From NCBI RefSeq assembly GCF_014195505.1, contig NZ_JACIBV010000001.1, forward strand, positions 8,556,001 through 8,620,000: DNA of 64,000 bases, read 5' to 3'. This document shows, piece by piece, positions 39,835 through 50,099 of the stretch. The DNA is from Nonomuraea dietziae. Its GTDB lineage: Bacteria > Actinomycetota > Actinomycetes > Streptosporangiales > Streptosporangiaceae. The stretch's first letter is position 1. Every line of letters begins with the position of its first letter. The position numbers and the translations under genes were made by a program. The notes below the pieces were generated by a model. That model was given only the letters and a program-made list of their open reading frames with translations. It did not search any database and was not told the origin of the DNA.

Positions 39835-39847
39835 AAGCGAGCTCTAA
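39831..39847. promoter_or_regulatory. Second operator-like palindrome at the deletion junction
   Basis: CTAGAAGCGAGCTCTAA. Read on the minus strand, TAGAG, CTCGC, TTCTA matches the site at 38314-38330 at 13 of 15 core bases. It lies within the stop codons of both the dehydrogenase stub and the convergent hydrolase-OsmC gene, where an operator would be useless now. It is probably left over from a deleted promoter. Confidence 0.5.
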
Positions 39848-41079
39848 GAATCGCCAGGCGCTTCCACCGTCTCGATGACCACCTCCGACGTGAGCGTGCG
39901 ATGCACGGGGCACTTGTCGGCGATCTCGAGGAGCCTGCGGCGCTGCTCCTCGTCCAGCGGGCCTTCCAGCAGGATCTCCCGCTCGATCTTGTCCAGCGTT
40001 CCGGCCTCGGTCTCGCAGTCGGCGCAGTCCTTGGCGTGGATGCGCCTGTGGCGCAGCCGTACCGTCACCCCCTGCAGCGGCAGCCGCTTGCGGTCGGCGT
40101 ACATGCGGATGGTCATGGACGTGCACCCGCCCAGCGCGGCGAGCAGCAGGTCGTACGGCGTGGGCCCGGCGTCGGCGCCGCCCACCGAGAGCGGCTCGTC
40201 CGCGGTGAGCCGGTGGCGGCCCGCGGTGATCTCCTGGGCGTAGCGGCCGACCTCCCTGACCTCCACGACCCCGTCAGGCTGCTCGGACGGCGGCGCGGCG
40301 GGCGCGTCCACGTAGCGGCTCGCCCAGGCGGCGATCACGGTGGCCGCGTAGGCCGAGTCGGCGTCGGCGCTCAGGAGATGGTCGGCGCCGTCGAGCGAGA
40401 CGAACGACTTGGGGTGGCGGGCGGCCTCGAAGATCGTCCGGGCGTGGTCGACGCCCACGATCGCGTCCGTGGGCGCGTGCATGACGAGCAGCGCCCTGCG
40501 CAGGTTCGCGATGCGCTCGCGCTGCGGCTGGGAGGCGATGTCGTCAAGGAAGGCGCGGCTGACGCGGAACCTCCTGCCCGCCAGGCTCACCTCCGCCGCC
40601 CCTGTGGCCTCGACCTCCAGGGGAGCGTCGGGGAACAGCCCCGCCACATGGGAGGGATCGGCGGGCGCGCCGATGGTCACCACCGCCCGCGACTCCTGGA
40701 TCCTCTCCGCTGCGGCCAGGATCGCCGCCCCGCCCAGCGAGTGCCCGATGAGCAGGGCAGGCGGCGCGAGGGTGGCCCGCAGGTGGTCGGCGGCCCTGAC
40801 GAGGTCCTCGATGGTGGAGGTGAAGTCCGTGTTGCCGAAGTCGCCGCCGGAATGGCCGAGCCCGGTGAAGTCGAAGCGGAGCACGGCGATGCCGAGCCCG
40901 GCCAGTCCGCGGGCGATGCGGGAGGCGGCGTGCACGTCCTTCCCGCAGGTGAAGCAGTGCGCGAACAGCGCGACCGCTCTGGGCGGGCCTTCGGGCAGCT
41001 CCAGCCTGCCCGCCAGCGGGGTACCGGCTGATCCGGTAAAGGTCACGCGTTCGCTGCGGATCTGTCCGCCCTGTCCCAT
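39844..41079 (-). CDS. Bifunctional alpha/beta hydrolase - OsmC fusion
   Basis: 411 residues. The first 255 are an alpha/beta hydrolase: 'AVALFAHCFTCGKDVHAASR', 'VLRFDFTGLGHSGGDFGNT', the nucleophile Ser in 'LLIGHSLGGAAILAA', Asp in 'HAPTDAIVGVD' and His in 'GADHLLS'. Residues about 280-405 are an OsmC-like domain with 'RHRLTADEPLSVGGADAGPT' and the redox Cys in 'LAALGGCTSMTIRMYADRK'. The second redox Cys lies in 'ADKCPVHRTL'. This fusion is known in actinomycetes and proteobacteria. The OsmC half reduces organic peroxides; the role of the hydrolase half is unclear. ATG 41079 starts the hydrolase domain cleanly. Confidence 0.88.
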   Translation of the reverse strand: MGQGGQIRSERVTFTGSAGTPLAGRLELPEGPPRAVALFAHCFTCGKDVHAASRIARGLAGLGIAVLRFDFTGLGHSGGDFGNTDFTSTIEDLVRAADHLRATLAPPALLIGHSLGGAAILAAAERIQESRAVVTIGAPADPSHVAGLFPDAPLEVEATGAAEVSLAGRRFRVSRAFLDDIASQPQRERIANLRRALLVMHAPTDAIVGVDHARTIFEAARHPKSFVSLDGADHLLSADADSAYAATVIAAWASRYVDAPAAPPSEQPDGVVEVREVGRYAQEITAGRHRLTADEPLSVGGADAGPTPYDLLLAALGGCTSMTIRMYADRKRLPLQGVTVRLRHRRIHAKDCADCETEAGTLDKIEREILLEGPLDEEQRRRLLEIADKCPVHRTLTSEVVIETVEAPGDS

Positions 41080-41185
41080 CACAGGGGAGAGCCTAGGCAA
41101 TGGTGCGCGACAGGGCGTCGCTCGCCTCGTCCGCCGTAGGCCGCGGCCGATCTCGGGGCGTGGGGCCTCGGTAGACTCGCGGGCC

Positions 41186-42029
41186 ATGACGACGATCGAC
41201 GATCTGGTCGCTCTCGTCCCGCCGCCGACCGAACCGGTCGACGCGCGAGGCGACTGGCATGAGGTCGAAGCGGCTCTCGGGCTCGCGCTGCCCACCGACT
41301 TCAAGGCGCTCATCGAGCGATACGGGCTCGGCCAGTTCGTCGACCACATCACGCCGCTCACCCCGTTCGGCGCCCACGGCCCTGCTGATCGAGCGCGCTC
41401 AGGGACTGCTCGGCAGAGAGCGGCCCTTCCGTGAGAAGTATCCGGCCGAATGTCCTTACCCCTTCTATCCCGAGCCCGGCGGGCTGCTGGAATGGGCCGG
41501 CACGGACAACGGCGACGCGCTGTGCTGGCTGACCGAGGGAGAGCCCGACGACTGGCGCGTCGTGGTCTGGAATCCACGCGCCGTCGCCTACCACGAGCAC
41601 GAGGCAGGCGCGGCGCGCTTCCTCCACGGCTGGTTGGGCGGGCGGATCTCCACGCGGATCCTGTCCGACGAGTTCAGGCAGGCGGGGCTGTGGTTCGAGC
41701 CGTTCCGCGTCCGCGAGCACGTCACCCTGACACTGTCGGACAGCGCGCTGCCGTACGACGAGCGGCTGCGGATCCTGCGCGAGGCGCTCGCGCCCACGGA
41801 GCACAGAGGCGGCTACGAGGACGAGGACGGCGACAGGCAGGACCACTTCGCCGCCACGCACCTCGGGTGGCGCCTGACCTACGCGTCGGACTTCGACCAC
41901 CAGATCCTGGCCGCCTTCCCGCCCGAGGACGAGCAGCGGGCCAGGGTCACGCTGTACGACACCGCTCGCCGTATGGGCTGCAGGGTACTGTCGGCCACCA
42001 CGCGCCTCGGAGAGCCCGTCTGGACCTAG
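41186..42029 (+). CDS. SMI1/KNR4 (SUKH) family protein, frame-shifted
   Basis: About 280 residues after frame repair. The SUKH core starts 'DWHEVEAALGLALPTDFKAL' and 'IERYGLGQFVDHITPLTPFG' in the first frame. It continues in the second with 'ALLIERAQGLLGRERPFREK', 'PEPGGLLEWAGTDNGDALCW' and 'LTEGEPDDWRVVVWNPRA'. One extra base near 41378 (ACGGCCC where ACGCCC would fit) joins them. SUKH proteins often act as immunity proteins or toxin-neutralising partners, but no toxin is next to it. It could be a pseudogene or carry a sequencing error. Confidence 0.75.
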
Positions 42030-42146
42030 CGGCGCCTGCTTGGCGTCATGGCGGCCGATCCAGAACCTCGGGCGTAGCGGCCGCCCGGCCAGCGAGATGA
42101 TGACTTGCAGCAAGCGCGGAGAGTCGCTCCACGTGGGTGACAGGGG

Positions 42147-43310
42147 TTACGCGCGAAGCCGCTCGACACGCACGACGTCGCCCCTGACCTCGACCCGCAC
42201 CTTCGCCGACCCGTCGGTGAAGACCTCGCCCGAGCCGTAGGCGCCGTCGTCGAGGGCGTGGCAACCGGCCGAGGGGATGGCGTCGGGCTTGGCGTCCATC
42301 ACGTGGATGGACCCCTCGCCCGTGGCTACCGCCGAGTCGATCTTGTAGATCACCATCCCGCCCGAGCACGCGCTTCCCTTTCGCGACTCGATCGCGTAAG
42401 CGCTCGTCTCGCCCGTCTTGACCACGACGAGCTTGCGCCCGCCAGGCCGCTCGACGGGGGTGAGCCGGTAGCTTCCGCCAGAAGCGGGCACGCACGCCAC
42501 CTGGCCGTCGGAGATCCAGCCGAGCTTCCACGCGTGCCACGCGAAGGGCTGCGGCGACGGGCCGCTGATCAGCCCCATCACGTCCCAGCCGCCGACGAAG
42601 CGGTGGTGGTCGGGTCCGGCGAAGGAGTAGAGGTCGGGCAGGCCGAAGATGTGGCCGGTCTCGTGCGCGAGCACCTTGTGCCCCCAGCGCCACATGTCCT
42701 GGCCGAACGTGACGCCCCACTTCACCTCGGCGCCGTCGGCGACCACGCCGCTCTGGGCCGGGTCCCACAGGTAGGTCGGTGAGAAGGTCACCGCCGCGGC
42801 GTTCCGCGAAGGGACGATGTAGACGATGTCGTAGAGAGAGAAGTCCACGTCGGCGTCGGCCGCGGCCACCGCCTGCCGGACGTAGAGCCGGTGCTGTTCG
42901 TAGCTGATGCCCCTCTCGAAGCCGTAGGTGGTGCTGTCCTGCGGCATTCTGAACCACTTGCGCACGGGGGTGATGCTCAGCCGCGCCTTGCCGTACGACG
43001 CGGCGGCGAGCCACTGCTGGGCGGGCGCGAAGTGATCGGCGTACTGCGCGGTGCCGCCCTCGGCGGCCGCGTCGGGGAAGTCGACGAACAGCATGACGGA
43101 CCTGATCCGGCCGGTCGCGGCGCGGAACTGCCGGTGGTCGGTGTCGTGGCCCTCGTCGGTCCAGCCGGTACGGCCGGGCAGAGCGCAGTCTGCGGCGCGG
43201 GCCTTGGTGGCGTGGGGCTCGGCGGCGTGGGGCTCGGCGGCGTGGGCGGCCGCGGGGAGAGCGAGGACGGACGCGGCGAGCGCGGTCGCCAGCACTAATG
43301 GACGCAACAT
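42147..43310 (-). CDS. Secreted M6-like metalloprotease
   Basis: 387 residues. The Sec signal peptide is 'MLRPLVLATALAASVLALPA' with cleavage near AHA. A short EPHA repeat lies after it (residues 24-34; 15-bp DNA repeat at 43205-43255). The catalytic zinc motif is 'HETGHIFGLPDLYS' at about residue 216, as in M6 (immune inhibitor A-like) and metzincin-type peptidases. 'DVMGLI' beyond it would be a Met-turn ('GGWDVMG'). The C-terminal third holds 'AFAWHAWKLGWI'-like (PFAWHAWKLGWISDGQVACV) and an actinomycete beta domain. It probably degrades extracellular protein and feeds the peptide importer to the right. Confidence 0.82.
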   Translation of the reverse strand: MLRPLVLATALAASVLALPAAAHAAEPHAAEPHATKARAADCALPGRTGWTDEGHDTDHRQFRAATGRIRSVMLFVDFPDAAAEGGTAQYADHFAPAQQWLAAASYGKARLSITPVRKWFRMPQDSTTYGFERGISYEQHRLYVRQAVAAADADVDFSLYDIVYIVPSRNAAAVTFSPTYLWDPAQSGVVADGAEVKWGVTFGQDMWRWGHKVLAHETGHIFGLPDLYSFAGPDHHRFVGGWDVMGLISGPSPQPFAWHAWKLGWISDGQVACVPASGGSYRLTPVERPGGRKLVVVKTGETSAYAIESRKGSACSGGMVIYKIDSAVATGEGSIHVMDAKPDAIPSAGCHALDDGAYGSGEVFTDGSAKVRVEVRGDVVRVERLRA

Positions 43311-43323
43311 CGTCGGAGGCCTT

Positions 43324-44555
43324 TCAGATCGCTAGTTCCATGAGACGGGCGAGCACCCGCTCGCCCGAGGCGGTGACCCCGTCGTGCTCCCACTCGTTGG
43401 TGACCCAGGCGCGCACGTTGCCGACGGCCTGAACGGTCTCCAGTGACAGGCCGGCGTCGACGTACATATCGTCGTGGTAGACCACGGCTGCGACCGGCAC
43501 CTGGTTGGTGGCCAAACGGTCGAGGTCGTAGAGCGCGGGCCAGTCCTCCACACGGGCGAGCCGGTCGGCGGCCTCGGCGAAGGGGCGCAGCGCCGCCACC
43601 TCCTCGAACATCCAGGGGTAGATCATCTCTCCGGTGAACAGCAGGGAGTCGGCGGCACGGCCGAAGTGGGGGAAGTCGGCCAGGGCCCGCTCGGCCGCCC
43701 AGGCGGTGGGCTTGGCGCCCTGGCCGTAGATGCTCTCCTGCAGCACCGCGAAGAGCGGGTTGCCGGTGAAGCCGGTGAGCTGCATGACCTGGTAGAGGAA
43801 GTCGTGCGACAGCTCGTCGCCGTCGAAGGCGTCCTCGACCAGCCAGTGCACCCGTTCGAACCCGTTCCCCATGCCGAAGGCCAGGCCGAGCGTCCTGAAC
43901 CTGTGCGGGGTGAGCAGGTCGCCGTCGGGCAACCTGACCCCGCCCTCGTGCAGCCGGTCGAGGATGCGCCTGACCCGGCCGGTGTCGGCGGGATAGCGGG
44001 AGTAGTACTGCCTGACCTTGGCCGCGACCCTCGGGTAGGTACAGGCGTAGACCTCGTCGGCGGTAGCGGTCAGGCCGGGCAGCCCGCCTGTGACGTAGCA
44101 GGCCTTCAGCGCCTCGGGCGCCGTCGACAGGTATGTCATCGTCAGGAAGCCGCCGTAGCTCTGGCCCAGCGTCTCCCACCGCTCGACGCCGAGCCGCCGG
44201 CGGATCAGCTCGCAGTCGGCCACGATCGAGTCGGCCCTGAAGTGTCGCAGGTACCCGGCCAGGTCGCCGACCCGCTCGGGGGTGCGCGGGGTGGCAGGGG
44301 TACTGCGGCCCGTGCCGCGCTGGTCGAGCAGCAGCACCCGGTGCGTCCTGAGGGCGTGACCGAGCCAGCCGTCCGCGCCCAGCGGCCTGGGCGAGCGACC
44401 ACCGGGACCGCCCTGCAGGTAAAGCAGCCATGGCAGGTTCTCCCTGGCCCGCGCGGCGTCGGCCACCTCGCGGGCGAACACCTCGATCGAAGGGCCGCAG
44501 GGATCGGCGTGGTCGAGCGGGACGGGGAAGACGTGGTCGGCCAGGTGAAGCCTGG

Positions 44556-44559
<4 letters not shown>
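43324..44559 (-). CDS. Proline iminopeptidase-like S33 peptidase
   Basis: 411 residues. An alpha/beta hydrolase with the S33 hallmark 'LLYLQGGPGGRSPRP', 'VLLLDQRGTGRSTPA', the nucleophile Ser in 'LGQSYGGFLTMTYLS', and the long lid typical of proline iminopeptidases. The putative His is in 'WVTNEWEHDGV'. No signal peptide, so it trims peptides in the cytoplasm. GTG 44559 overlaps the stop of the upstream ATPase gene by 4 bp. It is the last gene of the peptide-importer operon, so import and cleavage are tied. Confidence 0.85.
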
Positions 44560-45583
<1,024 letters not shown>

Positions 45584-45587
<4 letters not shown>

Positions 45588-46381
45588 AGGGTCTCCAGAC
45601 GGTCGGGCACGGGCCGGTCGATCCTGGGGACGGCGGCCAGCAGGCGGCGGGTGTACGGCTCACGCGGGTCCTCGAACAGCGCGTGCACCTCGCCGCGTTC
45701 GACGGCCCGCCCGCCGTACATGACGACGACCTCGTCGGCCGTCCCCGCGACCACGCCGAGGTCGTGCGTGATCAGCAGGACGGCGGTGCCGTACTCCGCG
45801 CGCAGCGTGTCGAGCAGGGCGAGGATCTGCGCCTGCACGGTCACGTCGAGCGCGGTCGTCGGCTCGTCGGCGATGATCAGCTCGGGCTCCAGGCACAGTG
45901 CCATCGCGATCATCACGCGCTGCCGCATGCCCCCGGAGAACTGGTGCGGGTAGTCGCGGGCGCGCCGCTCCGCTTCGGGGATCCCGACGCGATCCAGCAT
46001 CCGGACCACGATCGCCCGCGCCTGCTTCCTGCTGGTACGGCGGTGCGCCCGGTAGGCCTCGGCGATCTGGAAGCCGACCGGGTAGTAGGGGTTGAGCGAC
46101 GACAGCGGATCCTGGAAGATCATCGCTAGCCGGTCGCCGCGCAGCCTGCGGACGGCCCGCCGGTCGCTCCCGAGTAGTTCCTGGCCGTCGAACCAGATCT
46201 CACCGCTGGTCGTGGCGCCGTTGAGCAGCCCCATGACGGCGAGGCTGGTCACCGACTTGCCGCAGCCGGACTCGCCGACCAGGCCGAGCACGCGTCCTCG
46301 TTCCAGGCTGAAGGACAGGCCGTCCACGGCCCTGGTCTCGCCGAAGGAGACCCTGAGGTCCTTGACGTCGAGCAGTGTCAT
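45584..46381 (-). CDS. Oligopeptide ABC transporter ATPase (DppD/OppD-like)
   Basis: 265 residues. Walker A 'GLVGESGCGKSVTSLAVMGL', 'IFQDPLSSLNPYYPVG', signature 'HQFSGGMRQRVMIAMAL', Walker B 'LIIADEPTTALDVTVQAQIL', H-loop 'LLITHDLGVVAG'. It ends right after 'REPYTRRLLAAVPRIDRP', without the Cys-bearing extension seen in the companion. ATG 46381 overlaps the upstream permease stop by 4 bp. Confidence 0.92.
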
Positions 46382-47373
46382 GAGGCCCCCAGCCTGATCC
46401 GCGGGTCGAGCACCGCGTAGAGCAGGTCCACGACCACGTTCGCGAAGACGATGAAGGCCGCGGCGAACAGCGTCACGCCGAGGATCACCGGCTGGTCCGA
46501 GCTGTTGATCGCGTCGGCGGCCAGCTTGCCCACACCGGGCAGGCCGAACACCGACTCGGTGATCAGCGCGCCACCGAGCAGCGCGCCGAGGTCCATGCCG
46601 AAGACGGTCACGATCGGGGTGAGCGTGGGCCGCAGCGCGTGGCGCCGTACGACGGTGCGTTCGGGCAGGCCCTTGGCCCGGGCGGTGCGGACGAAGTTCT
46701 GGCTCAGCACGCCGATCAGCTCCGTGCGCGTCAGCCGGGCGTACATGCCCGCGTAGAGCGCGGCCAGCGCGATCCACGGCATCAACATCGAGGCGAACCA
46801 GCCGGCCGGATCCTCCAGCAGGCCGACCGCCCTCGGATACGGCAGGACTTCGAACACCACGACGAGGAGGTACTGCAGGACGAGCGCGGTGAGGTAGATC
46901 GGCAGCGAGATGCCGCCGAGCGCCGCGCCCATCGCGGTCCTGTCCCACCACGAGCCTTTGCGCAGCGCGGCGAGCACCCCTGCGCCGACGCCGACGAGCA
47001 GCCACAGCACGGCGGCGCCGACCGCGATGGACGCGCTCACCGGCAGTCTGCTGACCAGGAGTTCCTGCACGGGCACGTTGGTCTGGAAGCTGAAGCCGAG
47101 ACAGGGAAAGGGACACTCGACCGCGGTCGATCCCGTGCCGTAGGTGCGCCCGGCGAAGATACCCCGCACATACGAGGCGAACTGCTCGGGGATCGGCGTG
47201 TCGAGGCCGAGCTGGTCGCGGATCTGCTCGATCCGCTCGGGGGTGCAGGCCTTGCCGCACGCCTTCTGCGCGGGGTCGTCCGGCGCGATATAGAAGATCG
47301 TGAAGGTGAGCGCGCAGATGACCAGCAGGATCGCGGCGGCCGCGCCGAGTCGTTTGAGAAGATAGACGATCAT
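46378..47373 (-). CDS. Oligopeptide ABC permease (DppB-like)
   Basis: 331 residues with six membrane segments. The N-terminus 'MIVYLLKRLGAAAAILLVIC' is typical. A loop after segment 1 carries four Cys ('CGKACTPERIEQ', 'VECPFPC'), likely outside. The cytoplasmic EAA-like loop is 'RTARAKGLPERTVVRRHALR'. It pairs with the DppC-like permease at 47370, overlapping it by 4 bp. Confidence 0.9.
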   Translation of the reverse strand: MIVYLLKRLGAAAAILLVICALTFTIFYIAPDDPAQKACGKACTPERIEQIRDQLGLDTPIPEQFASYVRGIFAGRTYGTGSTAVECPFPCLGFSFQTNVPVQELLVSRLPVSASIAVGAAVLWLLVGVGAGVLAALRKGSWWDRTAMGAALGGISLPIYLTALVLQYLLVVVFEVLPYPRAVGLLEDPAGWFASMLMPWIALAALYAGMYARLTRTELIGVLSQNFVRTARAKGLPERTVVRRHALRPTLTPIVTVFGMDLGALLGGALITESVFGLPGVGKLAADAINSSDQPVILGVTLFAAAFIVFANVVVDLLYAVLDPRIRLGAS

Positions 47374-48294
47374 CGGAGGTCTCCGAGCGCGTCGCCGACC
47401 ACGTTGAACGCCAGCACGGTGACCAGCAAGAACAGGCCGGGGACGAGGAAGTAGACAGGATCGGCCGCGTACCAGGGCACGGCCGAGGCGATCATCTGGC
47501 CCCACGAGGGCGTCGGCGGGCGCACCCCGACCCCCAGGAAGGACAGGCCCGCCTCGGTGGCGATGTAACCGGGGATCGACAGCGTCGCCACGACCAGGAT
47601 CGGCCCGGTGAGGTTGGGCAGGACCTCCCTGAACAGGATCGCCCTCCGGGTCGCGCCCAGCACCCTCGCGGCCTCGACGAATTCCCTGCCCGCCAGCGCC
47701 ATGGCCTGGCCGCGGACGATCCTGCCGATGTACGGCCAGCCGAACAGGCCGAGCACGGCGACCAGCATCAGCTCCCTGTTGCCGTCGGGGGCGACGGACA
47801 TGAGCGCGATCATGAAGATCAGGCTCGGAAAGGACATCAGCAGGTCCATGAGGCGGCCGATCACCATGTCGGCCCAACCGCCCTGGAATCCGGCGACGAG
47901 GCCGAGCACGGTGCCGATCGTGGTGGCCAGCAGGGTGGCCAGCAGGGAGATCAGCAGGGAGAGGCGGGCGCCCCAGACGACGCGGGCGAGCACGTCGCGG
48001 CCCGTGGCGGGTTCGACGCCGAGCGGGTGTTCGGCGCTGATACCGCCCCACGGACCCTTCGGCAGGCCACCCAAGGCGGGGTCGATCGCCTCGGGGTGGA
48101 ACTCGGTGGGCGACTGACCGGTGAGGGCGGTGATCAGGGGAGCGCCGAGGGCCATGAGCACGAGGAGCGCGATGACCGTGACACCGGCGGTGGCGGCGCG
48201 GTCGGCCAGGATGCGCCGGGCGAGCTGGCGGGGCCGGTGAGACGGCGACGGCGGGTTCGGCCACCGGTATGTCGCCCGCCCGGATGAGCGTCAT
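47370..48294 (-). CDS. Oligopeptide ABC permease (DppC-like), frame-shifted near its start
   Basis: About 307 residues after repair. The start ATG 48294 overlaps the stop of the binding-protein gene (ATGA) and reads 'MTLIRAGDIPVAEPAVAVS'. One extra base near 48240 then shifts the frame. In the correct frame follow 'RPRQLARRILADRAATAGVT' and the first membrane segment 'VIALLVLMALGAPLI'. Later come the EAA loop 'EAARVLGATRRAILFREVLP' and 'SIPGYIATEAGLSFLGVG'. No in-frame start exists for the long part, so the extra base matters. The rest of the operon is intact, which favours a sequencing error. Confidence 0.85.
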
Positions 48295-49964
48295 CGGGCA
48301 CTCTTGAGGCCGACCGTGGCGAGGTCGACCCGCCCGACGAAGGCGACGTGCCCGTAGGCGCCGGTCACGTTCCCCCCGGTGAGGAAGGCCGACTTGTCCC
48401 ACAGGAACGGCACGACCGGCGCGTCCCGCATGATCCGGGTGGCCAGTTCGCCGTAGGCGGTCGCGGCGGCGGCGGCGTCCGTCATCGCGGCGATCTCGTC
48501 GAAGCGCTTGTTGACCTCGGTCGAGTCGTAGTGCGCCCGATTCTGGTTGCCCTGCTTCACGATGAACCGTCCGTCGAGGACGTTCGGCAGGTATGTCGAG
48601 GCTCCCGTCCAGTCCGGCGTCCAGCCGTCGATGACCAGGTCATGCTGCTGACTGGCGTTGCCGACCGTGCTCCAGAACGCCGACGAGCTGATCTCATTGA
48701 TCTTCACCCGAATGCCGGCCCGGCCGAGCGAGGCCTGGATCGCCTCACCTTGCGCCTTGCCGCCGGGCGTGGCAGGGGCGTCGAGGACGAGGTCGATGCC
48801 GGAGGCGAACCCCGCCTCGGCGAGCAGCGCCTTGGCCTTGGCCACGTCGGCAGGGTACGGATCCTCCTTGCGGTGGCCAGGGATCGCCGGCGGCAGGAGG
48901 GCGGTCGCGATGTCACCCGCGATGGGCCCGCCGCGCACGGTGCGCAGCGCCTCCTTGTCCAGCGCGTAGGCGATCGCCTGCCGTACCTTCACCTGGTCGA
49001 GCGGCTTCCTGCTGGTGTTGAGCGAGAGGAACCTCGTGTTGATCGACTCGCCGGTGACCAGGCGTTCCTTGAGCGCCGGGTTGGTGAGCACCTGGGCGAC
49101 GGAGGCGGCGCCGATCGGCTCGAACTGCACGGCGTTGGCGTCCTCGCCCTGTCCCGCGATCATCCGCTGGTCGATCACGGCGGGATCGAGGTTGAGGTCG
49201 ATGACGATGCGGTCGGGAAGTCCCTTGCGCACGGTGTCGGTCGAACGGTCCCAGTGCTCGTTGCGGACGAGTTCGATCCGCTTCTTCGGTTCGAACTTCT
49301 CGATCTTGTATGGTCCCGAGGAGAAGGGACGGTTGTCGTAGGCGACGCCGGCCTCCTTGTCCTTGGGCACGGGCGCGAAGAACGGCATCGAGACGGCCGA
49401 GCCGAAGTCGGCGACCGGCCTGTTCAGCCGGAACACGATCGTCCGGTCGTCGGGTGTCTCGATCGACTTCAGCCCCTCTCCGTTGAGCGGGCCCTTGTAC
49501 GTGTCGCCGCCCCGCAGCCACATCCGCGCGTACGGCGGGCCCTCGGGGAACTCGGGGGCGAAGGTGCGCTCGACGCCGTACTTGATGTCCTTGCTGGTGA
49601 TCGGGCGCCCGTCTTCGAACTTCACGCCCTCCTTGAGGGTGAAGGTCCAGGTCCTGGCCCCATCGGTGGGAGTGCCGAGATCCGTCGCCAGGTCGGGGAC
49701 GATTTCGCCCCCCGCGGGACCGGGCGCCGCGGCGTTGGTGGTGAGCGTGCGGTAGATCAGCCTGCCGACGTCCATCGAGGAGGTGACGTAGTTGCGGGCC
49801 GGGTCCAGATGCTCGAGGTCAATGCTGGCCAAGACGTGCAGCACGCCGGCCTTCGCGCCAGCCGTGCCCTGCGGAGCCGCAGCCGTACCACCGCCCTGAC
49901 CGCAGCCGCTCGCGACACCGGCGAGACCGATCATGAGCGCGACCAGGACACGTTTTCCTGACAT
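48291..49964 (-). CDS. Oligopeptide-binding lipoprotein (extracellular solute-binding family 5)
   Basis: 557 residues. A lipoprotein signal ends in 'VASGC' at about residue 21. The family 5 fold shows 'LHVLASIDLEHLDPARNYVT', 'WTFTLKEGVKFEDGRPITSK', 'DIKYGVERTF', 'KKRIELVRNEHWD', 'KVRQAIAYALDKEALRTV' and 'DLVIDGWTPDWTGASTYLP'. Members deliver di- to oligopeptides. GGTGGAG precedes ATG 49964. It is the first gene of the six-gene operon, divergent from the LysR gene. Confidence 0.92.
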   Translation of the reverse strand: MSGKRVLVALMIGLAGVASGCGQGGGTAAAPQGTAGAKAGVLHVLASIDLEHLDPARNYVTSSMDVGRLIYRTLTTNAAAPGPAGGEIVPDLATDLGTPTDGARTWTFTLKEGVKFEDGRPITSKDIKYGVERTFAPEFPEGPPYARMWLRGGDTYKGPLNGEGLKSIETPDDRTIVFRLNRPVADFGSAVSMPFFAPVPKDKEAGVAYDNRPFSSGPYKIEKFEPKKRIELVRNEHWDRSTDTVRKGLPDRIVIDLNLDPAVIDQRMIAGQGEDANAVQFEPIGAASVAQVLTNPALKERLVTGESINTRFLSLNTSRKPLDQVKVRQAIAYALDKEALRTVRGGPIAGDIATALLPPAIPGHRKEDPYPADVAKAKALLAEAGFASGIDLVLDAPATPGGKAQGEAIQASLGRAGIRVKINEISSSAFWSTVGNASQQHDLVIDGWTPDWTGASTYLPNVLDGRFIVKQGNQNRAHYDSTEVNKRFDEIAAMTDAAAAATAYGELATRIMRDAPVVPFLWDKSAFLTGGNVTGAYGHVAFVGRVDLATVGLKSAR

Positions 49965-50080
49965 GTCGCTCCACCTTCCGTTGCGCATCACTGCCATATG
50001 AAATGGCACACATCGTTATGGGCCTCCCGAGTGGGTCGATAGTCATCCATCCGTTCACCAGGACGAAAGCTCCTATTTCC

Positions 50081-50099
50081 CCATAACATTGGGTTATGG
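50081..50099. promoter_or_regulatory. LysR-type palindrome overlapping the regulator's own start codon
   Basis: CCATAAC and GTTATGG flank ATTGG; the core ATAAC-N5-GTTAT fits the T-N11-A rule. It covers the ATG of the LysR gene (50096) and lies 117 bp before the divergent operon. Autoregulation and control of the operon would be expected. Confidence 0.72.
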
